Assembly (NCBI GenBank): GCA_028819235.1
Contig: JAPPMC010000235.1
Location: 1-64,000, forward strand
Length of the DNA: 64,000 nucleotides
Direction of reading: 5' to 3'
Origin: Bryobacterales bacterium
Lineage (GTDB): Bacteria; Acidobacteriota; Terriglobia; Bryobacterales; UBA6623
The notes beneath the pieces were generated by a model. The model had not been told where the DNA came from. It saw only the letters and a program-made list of their open reading frames with translations, and ran no database searches. Shown here in pieces: positions 1-8,602 of this stretch. Numbering within the stretch: position 1 is the stretch's first letter; each line of letters opens with the position of its first letter. The translations under genes were made by a program, and so were the position numbers.

Positions 1-37
1 CCCCAATAACGACCAGTCTCCTAGGCCACGAATACTC

Positions 38-283
38 CTAGGACTGAATGCTTACGCCCACATCATCCCAGCCGAGGTCGTCGGCCATGATGTAGACGAG
101 ATTAGGCCGGGCTGGCTGAGCAGCCGCGGCCGCCACGATCCACCCGACCGCGCCAAACACGCACGCGAGCCCGACTGCGCGCCCGCGCAGCCGGGCTGTC
201 CCAACGTCGGCGGCGCAGGTCCGGTATGGCCTTGTCGGCGCCGTTCCCCGACCTAAGCCGACTTGGAATACATCACCTGCCAT
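38..283 (-). pseudogene. N-terminal fragment of an exported sulfatase
   Basis: The 81 residues hold a hydrophobic signal segment (residues ~36-55) followed by the opening of a sulfatase: PNLVYIMADDLGWDDVG, whose paired Asp residues bind the active-site calcium. The frame then runs V-S-I-Q-S and stops at TAG, about 400 residues short of the family, before the formylglycine motif. The ATG lies inside the last codons of the upstream gene, so it was the fourth gene of the FecR/YHYH operon. Only 37 bases remain to the window edge and I see no sulfatase continuation in them in any frame, so a rearrangement or deletion is likelier than a point stop. It could also be an assembly-edge artefact. Confidence 0.6.
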
Positions 284-1403
284 CGACGCGCACCTCCGTT
301 TTCGAAACGAGACGCCGCATCACCTGAAACCCGTGGCCTTCGTCGAGACCTGCAGCAAAGTCAATGCCGTCGAGCAGCGTTCCGAGCGCACGTGTGACCG
401 TCACTTCAATGCCGCCTACGATCGAGCGCCGCTCCAGCGGACCCTCCGCATCTCCCAACGCACGGAATTCGCCGTACGCGCCGGCGGAGCGCAGCTCAAA
501 CGGCGCTCCTCTTGAGCCAGCTGCCCTGCCCCAAGTGCCCGAGAGCCACAAAGCCGGAGCTCCCGGGGCTGTGCCCTTCCCCCGAGCAACCAAGTAGTGT
601 GCACTGCAGTACTCGGGATCTGTGACCACCCGGGCCTCGAGAAACATGGATTGCGGCCGCGCCAAGTCCTCGGTGTAGGACTTCGAGATCTTGGACTCGT
701 TCGGGACAAGGCTGCTGTGGCCCGCCATCGCCGTGGGAAGCGTGAGCAACGCCGGGAGCAGGGAGGCCCGGCGCCCCGGAACGGGGACATGGCAAGGCAC
801 CAGCTCCAGGTTCCGCGTAACCACGCCTCCGGACGTCACGTGCACGTGGTACCCCAGATCCGTGATGGTGGACCAGCCTCCGGCCTTCGACTGCCGGGCG
901 CGGCCCCATTCCCAATCAAGCGTGTAGCCGACCTGCGAGCGCACGATCGGATCGCCGTCTGCTACGCGGCTGTCCAGCAGGATGTCTGCCCCAATGGGCT
1001 GGCCAGCGACAGCCCAAGTGGAGTGGTCGTTCGTACTGAATTCCACTTCGAGGCGATTAATGCCATCCCGCAGGCTCGCGCGCGGGACGTGGTGCCACGG
1101 CGAATACATGCGGGCGACCTTCTGCCCATTGAGGTACAGGTGGGCGTGGCCCTCGTTCGCGACGTTGGCCGTGTCGACGCGCTCGGGAGTGAATCGGAAG
1201 TCGCGGGTCTCGAGAAAGAGGTTGAAGCCGTCCATCAAGTCCGCGTGCATGTGGACACGCATGAAGGGGACCGGCTCACCGGCAGGGTGCTCGAAGAGCG
1301 GATGCTGCGAGTGGTCGACGGCGGGCAGGAGCGGATCCTGCGGCCAAGCCGCGACTCCCCCGAGTATCGCGGCCGCTCCAAGCGCGACGCGCGTCAGCCG
1401 CAC
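273..1403 (-). CDS. Exported protein of a YHYH-associated family, function unknown
   Basis: I chose the GTG at 1403 because it overlaps the YHYH gene's stop by 10 bases (translational coupling) and begins directly with a signal peptide (RLTRVALGAAAILGGVAA). The mature protein has two parts. A His/Met-rich first half (RVHMHADLMDGFN, then GHAHLYLNGQKVARMY, then NDHSTWAV) looks like a compact beta domain. The second half contains TDLGYHVHVTSGG and NLELVPCHVP, followed by scattered Cys. From memory, proteins of this look sit next to YHYH proteins in other genomes, but I cannot name a function. Periplasmic location is inferred from the signal peptide. The His clusters could bind metal; that is a guess. 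Confidence 0.75.
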   Translation of the reverse strand: MRLTRVALGAAAILGGVAAWPQDPLLPAVDHSQHPLFEHPAGEPVPFMRVHMHADLMDGFNLFLETRDFRFTPERVDTANVANEGHAHLYLNGQKVARMYSPWHHVPRASLRDGINRLEVEFSTNDHSTWAVAGQPIGADILLDSRVADGDPIVRSQVGYTLDWEWGRARQSKAGGWSTITDLGYHVHVTSGGVVTRNLELVPCHVPVPGRRASLLPALLTLPTAMAGHSSLVPNESKISKSYTEDLARPQSMFLEARVVTDPEYCSAHYLVARGKGTAPGAPALWLSGTWGRAAGSRGAPFELRSAGAYGEFRALGDAEGPLERRSIVGGIEVTVTRALGTLLDGIDFAAGLDEGHGFQVMRRLVSKTEVRVDGR

Positions 1404-2614
1404 TTGTTGTCGTCGCAGGGGCGAAAGCAGAGAACCTTGTGGTCGGGTGTGAGCGTGCAACCGACGGCGTCCTCCTCGCTCTGACCGCAGCGGAAGAAGC
1501 ACTCCGGCTCCCCGGGGGGCGCCAGATTCGGGCGCTGCCGCCTGGGCCGTTGCTGGCGACCAAGGGCCTCGGTGAGGCTCCCCTGCTCGACACCGAGTAC
1601 ACGGGCCGATGCGGCGAGGTTGACGGGCTTGAGATTGCCCGGCTCGGCCCGCAGAGCTTTGGCCACATCGTCGCTGCCCATGCCCAAGGCCTTCGCCGCT
1701 GCCATAACTTCGGACTGAGATGCGCGCGGCGTGCGGCCCGGCCCGGCCCCTCTGGGCCGCCTCGCCGCCGGCGGCCTAGCGCCGTCGGGTGGCCGCTGGC
1801 CCTGGGTCAGGTTGGGGCGCGGCGCGCCCGGCCGCGCCTGCGGCATCGGCGTCCCGGAGTAGCAGCCCAAGATGTAGGGCCAAGTCTCGGTCGCGTGGTA
1901 GTGGTAGTCCCCATCTGCATGGGCGTGCCCGTTGCACACATCGAGGTACTCAGGGCCCTCCTTCTCTACATATTCATACGCGTCCCATGCGTCCTGGTGG
2001 GCCTCCCGGACTTGTTCCCAGCTGCTGCGGACCCGGACAACTTTCGAGCAATCGGCGTCAACGCAGTCCCACGGGCCCCGGATCGGGATTCCGTCGAAGC
2101 CGAACCCAAGAATCGGGGATGGCTCACCCGGCCGGACATCCGTGCTGAGGCACTTCTGGACCAGTGCGTGGTAGTGGTACTCCTGAGCCGTGTGGCCCAT
2201 GCACGCGTCCATGATCGAGTTGAAGATCGGATCCCCGAACTGCTCTTCGACCGGGACGGCACCTTCGTTCGGGCCAAAGATCGCCATACCGTTCACGGCA
2301 AAGCCGAGCGAGCCCAGCAGCGGGATCGGCGTCTTTTCGTCCGCCAGCTGGGGCCTTGCCGGAACGCGGAACTCGTTGTCTCGCTCAACCAGCGGGTTGG
2401 GCGTTACCTGTACAAACTCGTAGTGCGGAATGCCGTTCGATCGGACGACGAGCTGGTCGCCGTCGCAGCTCGCTTCCACCCTGGGTTTGGGATAGGCCGG
2501 CCCAGCGCCTGGAGAGTCTGAAACGTCGAGCATCGCGTCGGCCAAGCATGGTCCGTCCTGCGCCCACGCTCCAGAGGCCAACAACACGATTAGGGGAAGG
2601 GTCTTGAGAGTCAT
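1394..2614 (-). CDS. YHYH-domain exported protein
   Basis: The ATG at 2614 is preceded by GGAAAG at 7 bases and starts a clean signal peptide (TLKTLPLIVLLASGAWAQ). The body carries the hallmark YHYH motifs twice (QEYHYHAL and GDYHYHATET), with FGFDGIPIRGP between them, matching the YHYH family (PF14240), whose function is unknown. The C-terminal third differs: a Pro/Arg/Gly-rich linker, two short helical repeats (KALGMGSDDVAKAL, RVLGVEQGSLTEAL) and a Cys-rich end. It is the second gene of a minus-strand operon, 103 bases after the FecR/DUF6600 gene and coupled to the exported protein that follows. The conserved His/Cys hint at a metal role, which is inference. Confidence 0.85.
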   Translation of the reverse strand: MTLKTLPLIVLLASGAWAQDGPCLADAMLDVSDSPGAGPAYPKPRVEASCDGDQLVVRSNGIPHYEFVQVTPNPLVERDNEFRVPARPQLADEKTPIPLLGSLGFAVNGMAIFGPNEGAVPVEEQFGDPIFNSIMDACMGHTAQEYHYHALVQKCLSTDVRPGEPSPILGFGFDGIPIRGPWDCVDADCSKVVRVRSSWEQVREAHQDAWDAYEYVEKEGPEYLDVCNGHAHADGDYHYHATETWPYILGCYSGTPMPQARPGAPRPNLTQGQRPPDGARPPAARRPRGAGPGRTPRASQSEVMAAAKALGMGSDDVAKALRAEPGNLKPVNLAASARVLGVEQGSLTEALGRQQRPRRQRPNLAPPGEPECFFRCGQSEEDAVGCTLTPDHKVLCFRPCDDNKCG

Positions 2615-2717
2615 CGTGTCTTTCCATGCATCATACGACGCACGGTCTGCGCTAGGCGGCAGGGGCTGCCGCGGTTGCCCAAAGGTCGGGATTTCCCGCC
2701 CAAGGGCCGATGCTCGC

Positions 2718-5700
2718 CTATCTTGAACGGCCAGCCCGGCTTGACGGTGTTCTGGTCGCCGAAGTCGGTGTTCGACTGCCAGAGAGTGATCCGTAGGCGC
2801 CACTGGTCCGCGATGACGCCGAAGAGGGCGGGCGGCTGGAGCCTATGCGCGATCCGCTCCCGTAGCCGGTACTCGGTCGGGACTGCGACCCGATGGCACT
2901 TCCGCTCTGGGACGGACCGATCCTGCTCCCGCTCCTGTGTGTCGATCGGCTGGTGCCATAACGCGGCGGACTCCCTGACCTTCCCGTGTTCGAAGAGGAT
3001 CCCAAACGGGACGTCGATCGCGACGGCGTCCGGGCGCCTCCGTAGGTCGATCTGGTCGACCTGCCTGACTCAATGCGTGTCCCGGACCCGCCACCGATCC
3101 GAGAGGAAGGTGAAGGTGTCGGGCGGCCGGACCCCATGCGCGATCCGCTCCCGTAGCTGGATGTCGTTCGGGACCGCGACCCGATGCTGCTACTGCCCGA
3201 GGGGGCTCTTGTCGTGCTCTGGCTTCCGTACGTGGATCGGCTGCTGCCATACCGCGAATTGCTCCCGGACCCGCCCGTGGTCGTTGGCCGGGAACCTAGG
3301 CGGGAGGTCGGACTAGCCGACGGGCGAGTGCCTCTGGAAGTCGATGATGAATTGCGCTGAGAACTGGTCCTCGCCGTAGGCGACCTTCGGGATGTGCCGT
3401 TCTGTCCTGGCCAACCACCGGCCGACCCGCCCGGGGAGCCTACTCCGCTGGGACGCGAAGACGGCGCACCGATCCGAGAACTGGTCCTGGGCGTATAGGT
3501 GCTGAAGCGCTCCGATCGACCGCTCGAACTTGTGGAGCCGCCGGTTCGGCTCGACCCGACTTGCGAACCGATACCTGGCGGACTGCCGTAGCGGGAGCGG
3601 GACGAAGAACCGCCTGCGCTACTAGACGGCGAACGAGGCAGGGTCGAGGGCCGCGATGTGCGTGACGCAGGCCGACCGCGGTTCCCTGACTGTGGCTGTC
3701 GAGTGCTCGTTGGCGCGGAGCCGGACGGGGACTGGTTTCGGGTGGCGCCTTGGGACGGTCGTCGCGGTGTGCCCGTCGACCTACTCGCGGGACTGTTCCT
3801 GGTTGAGTTGGGGCGTGAGGTCGGATTGGTGGCTCCGCGCGTGGAACCGACGCGGGAAGCTCGATTGCCGATCGTGCCCGAAACCGTTGGCCTACCCGCT
3901 CCCACTCGCGATCCAAGCCTCGGAACAACTGCTGGCCCGACGTCGGTTCTTGGGACGCTGGGCGCGTCGGCCTTCGACGGTCTCGCCGTCCTCCGGTTGG
4001 CAGTGGTGGATGGAGACCGGGCCTGGCCACTGTTCGCGAGCCCGCGCCGGTCAGATTCGGCGTTCGGCGCACTTCGGACGACGCGTCCCGTGGGCGAAGT
4101 GCGACCAGCCTGGGAGGCCGCGCTGGACGATCGCTGGTTGTCGGCGGGTGTGCCTGACCGCTGTGCCCTCGCGCGAGTGGCGGAAGGATAGGTAATCCCG
4201 ACTCTCGAGGATTCCCTCCCGGTGGGCGGGCCTGAGGATCTCATGGGCTGCCGACCATCCGTGGCCGACGATTGCCTCGCCGCGGCCGATGGCCCACCTG
4301 ACGTGGGCGCGGTTACGCTCCCAGAGGAAGTGACGGGCATCGAGGGCTGCCGAGCGGCGGGGCGCGGAGAACCCACGCTAGTCGCGCGATTGGACGGGGA
4401 CGGCGCCGCAGCCGCCCTCGGACGCCCTGAAGAACGGGAGGCGGGGGTGCCGAGGGGTGTCGCGCCGCCGACCGACTGTCCTCTCTGGCCCAGCCGTATG
4501 GGATCGGTCAGAGTCCGGTCGGTCCCAGGCGTCCGGCCTGCGGGTACAGGCGCGGTTCTCGTACCCAGCCGTCGGCCTGAGGGGACCGTCGGCGTTGCCG
4601 CGGAGGCAGTTGGGCGCTTGCGGACAGTGCTGTCCCCGCTTGGGGCCGGGCGCGACGCTGACCTGACGCCGGACTGGCCCCCAGACCCACCGGGATTCGC
4701 GGCTGCCTGGGTGGTCGGGCGCCGTCCCAGTTGCGTCGATCGAGGCTGCGCAACGATCGTGCTTGGCCGCCGCTCCCCGCCTGACCGTCCGGAAGCGGTA
4801 GCTCCAGATCCGGACGCCGAGCCCGCAAGAGACGACCCAATCCTCCCGGTCCTTGTGTAGGTCCGATTGAACTCATCCACGGTACGACGCATTTGAGCCC
4901 TCTGGTCCTCGAACGAAGGCCGCTCCGTTCCGTCGCGCAAGCGGGACACGTTCACGCGGCCCCACCCAGCTGCAGGTGCTGCCCGCACCGATGTCGACGA
5001 CGCAGGTAGCAGCCGGCCTTGGCTCGACCTGCTTGGGACCACCGGGACGGGTCCCCGGATGGGTTGGGTGCGGGATTGCATCCCGAGCCGGATCGAGCGC
5101 GGCGTGGCGGCCCTTCCCGAGGCGAACTCATCGGTCCTCAAGTAAGAGCCTCCGACCGTGGCACGATTGCCGTGCCACGACCCCGCACGTCTGACCGGGG
5201 AATTGTTGACGTTGACGACCACCTCGGTAATCTGGGTGGACGAGCCTCCGCGGGGCCCGAGCCGGCCTCCGCGACCCCAGCCGTACCAGGGGCGGTAGAC
5301 CTCGCCGAGGCCGAGCGGCGACCAAGCAACGTAGCCAGGCCCGGCCAGAGAATAGCCTCCCCAGGCGAACGAAACCAAGGCTGGCCTCCAAACATGGCGC
5401 AGGAAGGGAGCGCCGGGATACCAACCCCAGCCGAACGAGACATCGTAGTGCCAGCGGCCCCAATGCGACGGCGCCCAGCCCCAAGGCTCGTCCGGGACCC
5501 AAGTCCAACCGTAGTGTGGGACCCAAATCCAGTGGCCATGTCGGTACGGGGCCCAGCCGACAGAGACTCTTGGAAACCAGCACCACCCGACTGACCTAAC
5601 GTTGCGCCAGCGGCCGTGGGAATGCAGTGTCTCGATCCCGTAAATGTCCCTGCTGATGTATTGGCGGGCCGCCGTCCGGCGAAGCTCTTTGTCCCTCTTC

Positions 5701-6317
5701 ACCGCCCACCGGTCGAACGCGTCCGAGTTTCCGAGCTTCCCAACCTCGAACTCCACCTTCTCGTCGGCTGTCCAGATCGTCAGTTGCTGTCCCTTTCCGA
5801 GCGTGGTCGCACTGTGCTCGAAGGCAATCTCAGCCTCGCCCTCTCGGATCTCAACCAGAGTCCAATCCTCGGCCACGAATACCCGGTAACGGCCCTTGGC
5901 AGACGGTCGGACAGCGGCCCGCGGGGTCTCGATGTCGATGTCCGCGGCACTGTCCGCCCACTCGCTATAGAGTGCAGTGCCGCGAAGGACGCGCACTCGG
6001 AATCGCATCTCGCCGAGCTCCACAAGCTGGACCTCGGTGTCGCCTGTTATGCGGACGACATTCCCGGCGTCTAGCTGCACTTCCGCCCGCGATGCGTCCA
6101 GCGTGCGGATCGAGTCACCCTCGACGAGGGGGATATTCACGGCTGCGGCGATCCAATCGCCCGAGTCCCCTCGAAGAGTGGCAACGTCACCGCTAAGGGC
6201 GCTAATCCTGGCCACACCCAGCGCGGGTTGCGGGGTATCGTCGGCGATGGCGGGTAAGGAGCTCAGCAGCAGCAGCACGAACGTGCCGGGGAAGAGAGGG
6301 GAAATCTGAAAGCGCAC
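2718..6317 (-). CDS. FecR/DUF6600 protein with a giant basic low-complexity tail
   Basis: The GTG start is set by a strong AGGAGG 9 bases upstream. A signal peptide (to ~residue 25) is followed by a FecR-like beta domain (residues ~35-190, with GDVATLRGDSGDW and VRVLRGTALYSEW), then a Trp/Gly-rich DUF6600 segment (residues ~225-350: repeated GxWxWVPxYGWTWVP-like units). The remaining ~800 residues are almost only Ser, Arg, Gly, Thr and Pro, with hardly any acidic or large hydrophobic residues. FecR proteins normally face the periplasm and signal to ECF sigma factors; no sigma gene is nearby. The tail is several times longer than usual for the family and could bind polyanions such as nucleic acid or cell-wall polymers, which is speculative. 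Confidence 0.85.
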   Translation of the reverse strand: MRFQISPLFPGTFVLLLLSSLPAIADDTPQPALGVARISALSGDVATLRGDSGDWIAAAVNIPLVEGDSIRTLDASRAEVQLDAGNVVRITGDTEVQLVELGEMRFRVRVLRGTALYSEWADSAADIDIETPRAAVRPSAKGRYRVFVAEDWTLVEIREGEAEIAFEHSATTLGKGQQLTIWTADEKVEFEVGKLGNSDAFDRWAVKRDKELRRTAARQYISRDIYGIETLHSHGRWRNVRSVGWCWFPRVSVGWAPYRHGHWIWVPHYGWTWVPDEPWGWAPSHWGRWHYDVSFGWGWYPGAPFLRHVWRPALVSFAWGGYSLAGPGYVAWSPLGLGEVYRPWYGWGRGGRLGPRGGSSTQITEVVVNVNNSPVRRAGSWHGNRATVGGSYLRTDEFASGRAATPRSIRLGMQSRTQPIRGPVPVVPSRSSQGRLLPASSTSVRAAPAAGWGRVNVSRLRDGTERPSFEDQRAQMRRTVDEFNRTYTRTGRIGSSLAGSASGSGATASGRSGGERRPSTIVAQPRSTQLGRRPTTQAAANPGGSGGQSGVRSASRPAPSGDSTVRKRPTASAATPTVPSGRRLGTRTAPVPAGRTPGTDRTLTDPIRLGQRGQSVGGATPLGTPASRSSGRPRAAAAPSPSNRATSVGSPRPAARQPSMPVTSSGSVTAPTSGGPSAAARQSSATDGRQPMRSSGPPTGRESSRVGITYPSATRARAQRSGTPADNQRSSSAASQAGRTSPTGRVVRSAPNAESDRRGLANSGQARSPSTTANRRTARPSKADAPSVPRTDVGPAVVPRLGSRVGAGRPTVSGTIGNRASRVGSTRGATNPTSRPNSTRNSPASRSTGTPRRPSQGATRNQSPSGSAPTSTRQPQSGNRGRPASRTSRPSTLPRSPSSSAGGSSSRSRYGSPPGIGSQVGSSRTGGSTSSSGRSERFSTYTPRTSSRIGAPSSRPSGVGSPGGSAGGWPGQNGTSRRSPTARTSSQRNSSSTSRGTRPSASPTSRLGSRPTTTGGSGSNSRYGSSRSTYGSQSTTRAPSGSSSIGSRSRTTSSYGSGSRMGSGRPTPSPSSRIGGGSGTRIESGRSTRSTYGGARTPSRSTSRLGSSSNTGRSGSPPRYGTSRSTHRSGSRIGPSQSGSAIGSQSRPSTGYGSGSRIGSSRPPSSASSRTSGAYGSLSGSRTPTSATRTPSSRAGRSR

Positions 6318-6451
6318 TTTGCGATGCCTCCTGAGCTGGTTGCCGTCGCGCGATTAGATGCATGGCCAGAAGATTCGGTTGCATCGAAGGTGAGAGGAAC
6401 CATCGAGCACACTCGACGACCAGCTGCCACGAGCTCCGGCATCAAGTGTTG

Positions 6452-6457
6452 GATAAT
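6452..6457 (+). promoter_or_regulatory. Candidate -10 element for the amidohydrolase gene
   Basis: GATAAT lies 9 bases before the ATG at 6467. No Shine-Dalgarno sequence fits in between and I see no good -35 box. If used, transcription would begin at or next to the start codon, giving a leaderless mRNA. Confidence 0.3.
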
Positions 6458-6466
6458 CGCTCGTAA

Positions 6467-7921
6467 ATGAGACGACTCGTAGCGACTCTTGCACTGTGCA
6501 CCGGCACGTTGGCTGCCCAAGCCGGGTTGGACCTGGTGATCGAGGGCGGCCGGGTGATGGACCCAGAATCCGGCCTGGACGGCGTTCGGAACGTAGGGAT
6601 ATTGGCCGGTCGCGTCGTTGTCTTGGCCGAGGGCCAGCTTGAGGGGCGTCGCGTACTCGACGCTTCAGGCCAAGTGGTCGCCCCCGGATTCATCGACCTG
6701 CACCAGCATGGCCAGAGCCTCGAGAACTACGCTGCGCAAGCCCGGGACGGCATAACCACCTCATTGGAACTCGAAATTGGAGTGGAGGACATCGAGGCGT
6801 GGTACCGGGACCGGCAAGCAAAGGCGCTGGTGAACTATGGCGCGAGCATCTCACATCCGTACTCTAGGCAGCTCGCGGTCCTCGGGCACAATCCGGGCTT
6901 GGCGGGCGAGTCGCTCGCCGCAGAGCTGACACCCGAGCAGATGCAGGTCATGCTGCGGCGCATTGAGCGCGGTCTCGATCAGGGCGCGGTGGCGGTCGGC
7001 TTTGGCCTCGCCTACACGCCCGGCGCGTCCAAAGACGAGATCGAGCAGGTCTTCCGGCTTGCCCAGCGCTATGGCGCCAGCTGCCACGTGCACATGCGTA
7101 CGGACCACGAGTCGCTCTCGAACCTGCTGGAGGTCATCGAGTTGGCGAGGACGACAGGCGCGCAGACCCATGTCGTGCACCTCAATAGCAGCGCACGGGA
7201 CCGCGTCGGCGAGTACTTGGCCGAGATCGAACGCGCTCAGGCGGCCGGCGTGGACATTACGACCGAGGCCTATCCCTACAACCGCGGTTCGACCCTCATA
7301 CAGTCCCACCTGTTCAACGACTGGGAGCGATACACGGACGAGGAACTGTCACAGTTCATCTGGGTGCGGACCGGCGAGAGGCTGTCCCGAGAGACGTTTC
7401 CCGAGAGACGCAAGGTAGGAGGGACCATCATTGTGCCTCCGTTCTACAAGGAGTCAAGCGTCCGGCGCGTGATCGCGGACCCGTTGGCCATGATCGCCAG
7501 CGACGGCATGTGGCTCAGCGGCGGACGGGCGCACCCTCGGTCGTTTGGGACGTTCTCGAGGGTGCTGGGACGGTACGTGCGGGAGCAGCGTGCTCTCTCG
7601 CTGATGGAGGCCCTGCGGAAGATGACAGTCATGCCGGCGCGGCGACTTGAGCGGCGGCTGCCGAACATGCGAAACAAGGGACGCCTTCGGCCGGGCGCGG
7701 ACGCCGACATAGTGGTGTTCGATCCCCAGACGGTGATCGACCGTGGAACATATGAAGACCCAGCAAGGCCTCCGGACGGCATTCGATATGTGATCGTGAA
7801 CGGCGTTCTGGCCCTAGATAACGGCGCACTGGCGCCAATTGCCCGTCCCGGCCGGGCGGTGCGCGCGGAGCGCATGTACCCGTTCGCCCCCGGAACTACC
7901 TGGGGTCGGCCTGGCCAATAG
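6467..7921 (+). CDS. Exported amidohydrolase, N-acyl-D-amino-acid deacylase type
   Basis: The 484 residues begin with a signal peptide (to ~residue 19) and continue as an amidohydrolase: a small beta domain, then the first metal site GFIDLHQHGQ (H-x-H), a Glu in the TSLELEIG position that serves as metal bridge in D-aminoacylases, later metal His in CHVHM and HVVHLNSS, and ASDGMW supplying the Asp near the C-terminal end of the barrel. The ending KGRLRPGADADIVVFDP is typical of D-aminoacylase and dihydroorotase relatives. It probably removes acyl groups from D-amino acids or cleaves related cyclic amides in the periplasm; the substrate is not readable from the sequence. It stands alone, divergent from the FecR operon. 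Confidence 0.85.
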   Translation: MRRLVATLALCTGTLAAQAGLDLVIEGGRVMDPESGLDGVRNVGILAGRVVVLAEGQLEGRRVLDASGQVVAPGFIDLHQHGQSLENYAAQARDGITTSLELEIGVEDIEAWYRDRQAKALVNYGASISHPYSRQLAVLGHNPGLAGESLAAELTPEQMQVMLRRIERGLDQGAVAVGFGLAYTPGASKDEIEQVFRLAQRYGASCHVHMRTDHESLSNLLEVIELARTTGAQTHVVHLNSSARDRVGEYLAEIERAQAAGVDITTEAYPYNRGSTLIQSHLFNDWERYTDEELSQFIWVRTGERLSRETFPERRKVGGTIIVPPFYKESSVRRVIADPLAMIASDGMWLSGGRAHPRSFGTFSRVLGRYVREQRALSLMEALRKMTVMPARRLERRLPNMRNKGRLRPGADADIVVFDPQTVIDRGTYEDPARPPDGIRYVIVNGVLALDNGALAPIARPGRAVRAERMYPFAPGTTWGRPGQ

Positions 7922-8602
7922 CCCGCATTCTTCGTCGATTGTCAACTGGCACAGGCTGGGCAGACCGGCCCGGCGCTGGTAAAGCAGCATCCTCGTACCA
8001 TCGCGGCCTCAAGACATCTTGGCGGCGTCCCTCTTGCCTCATGGAGAATCCGGCACGCTGACCTGAGAGCGTCCAACCACAAGAGAGTCGAACCGAGAGT
8101 TGATGGGGGAGGAACGAGTAGCGCAGATTCTCCCGAGTCCTCTAGCTGCTCTTGGCTGCGAAGGCTCGCCCCCGTCACAGCAACTCGCGGGTGCGAGGCC
8201 ATAGGATTGTAATGGTCTTGAGGAGTCGCCAAGAGGTGGGGATCGCGGGACTACGCAATCGACGATGTGCCGCTGTCGTCGAGCGCTGACTTGCGGGGGC
8301 ACCTGACTAGATGATGCGGACCCAGTAAAGCAGGCCCGAGCAAAACCACAGCCGCGGTCTCCTTGCGAGCTCCCGGTCTCCCGAGCCCGGAAGCCACCGG
8401 AAATGGCACTCGCGAGGGGCCATGTGCATGCCCAGCGTCACCCTCCCAGCCGTGAGGGTCGGCTTGATGGCCGTCCTATGCGTTCTGGACGGGCGCACGT
8501 CCGCCGGCCGCAATTGAACGGTCTGTTTGAGCGGAACTCTGCCGATTCACGTCGCGCGTTGAGGCGGGCTGGCCACTACGGGCTCGCCGACTGACGCCAG
8601 AA
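7922..8602. other. 681-base gap without a recognisable gene
   Basis: Lies between two convergent genes. Short open frames on both strands show no family signature, no ribosome site and no codon pattern like the neighbours. No repeat or clear terminator seen. Confidence 0.5.

Noticed and set aside
3650-5600. Several long open frames on the plus strand
   Set aside because: They are antisense to the Arg/Ser/Gly-rich tail of the FecR protein. The GC-rich third positions remove stops on the other strand; no starts or motifs support them.
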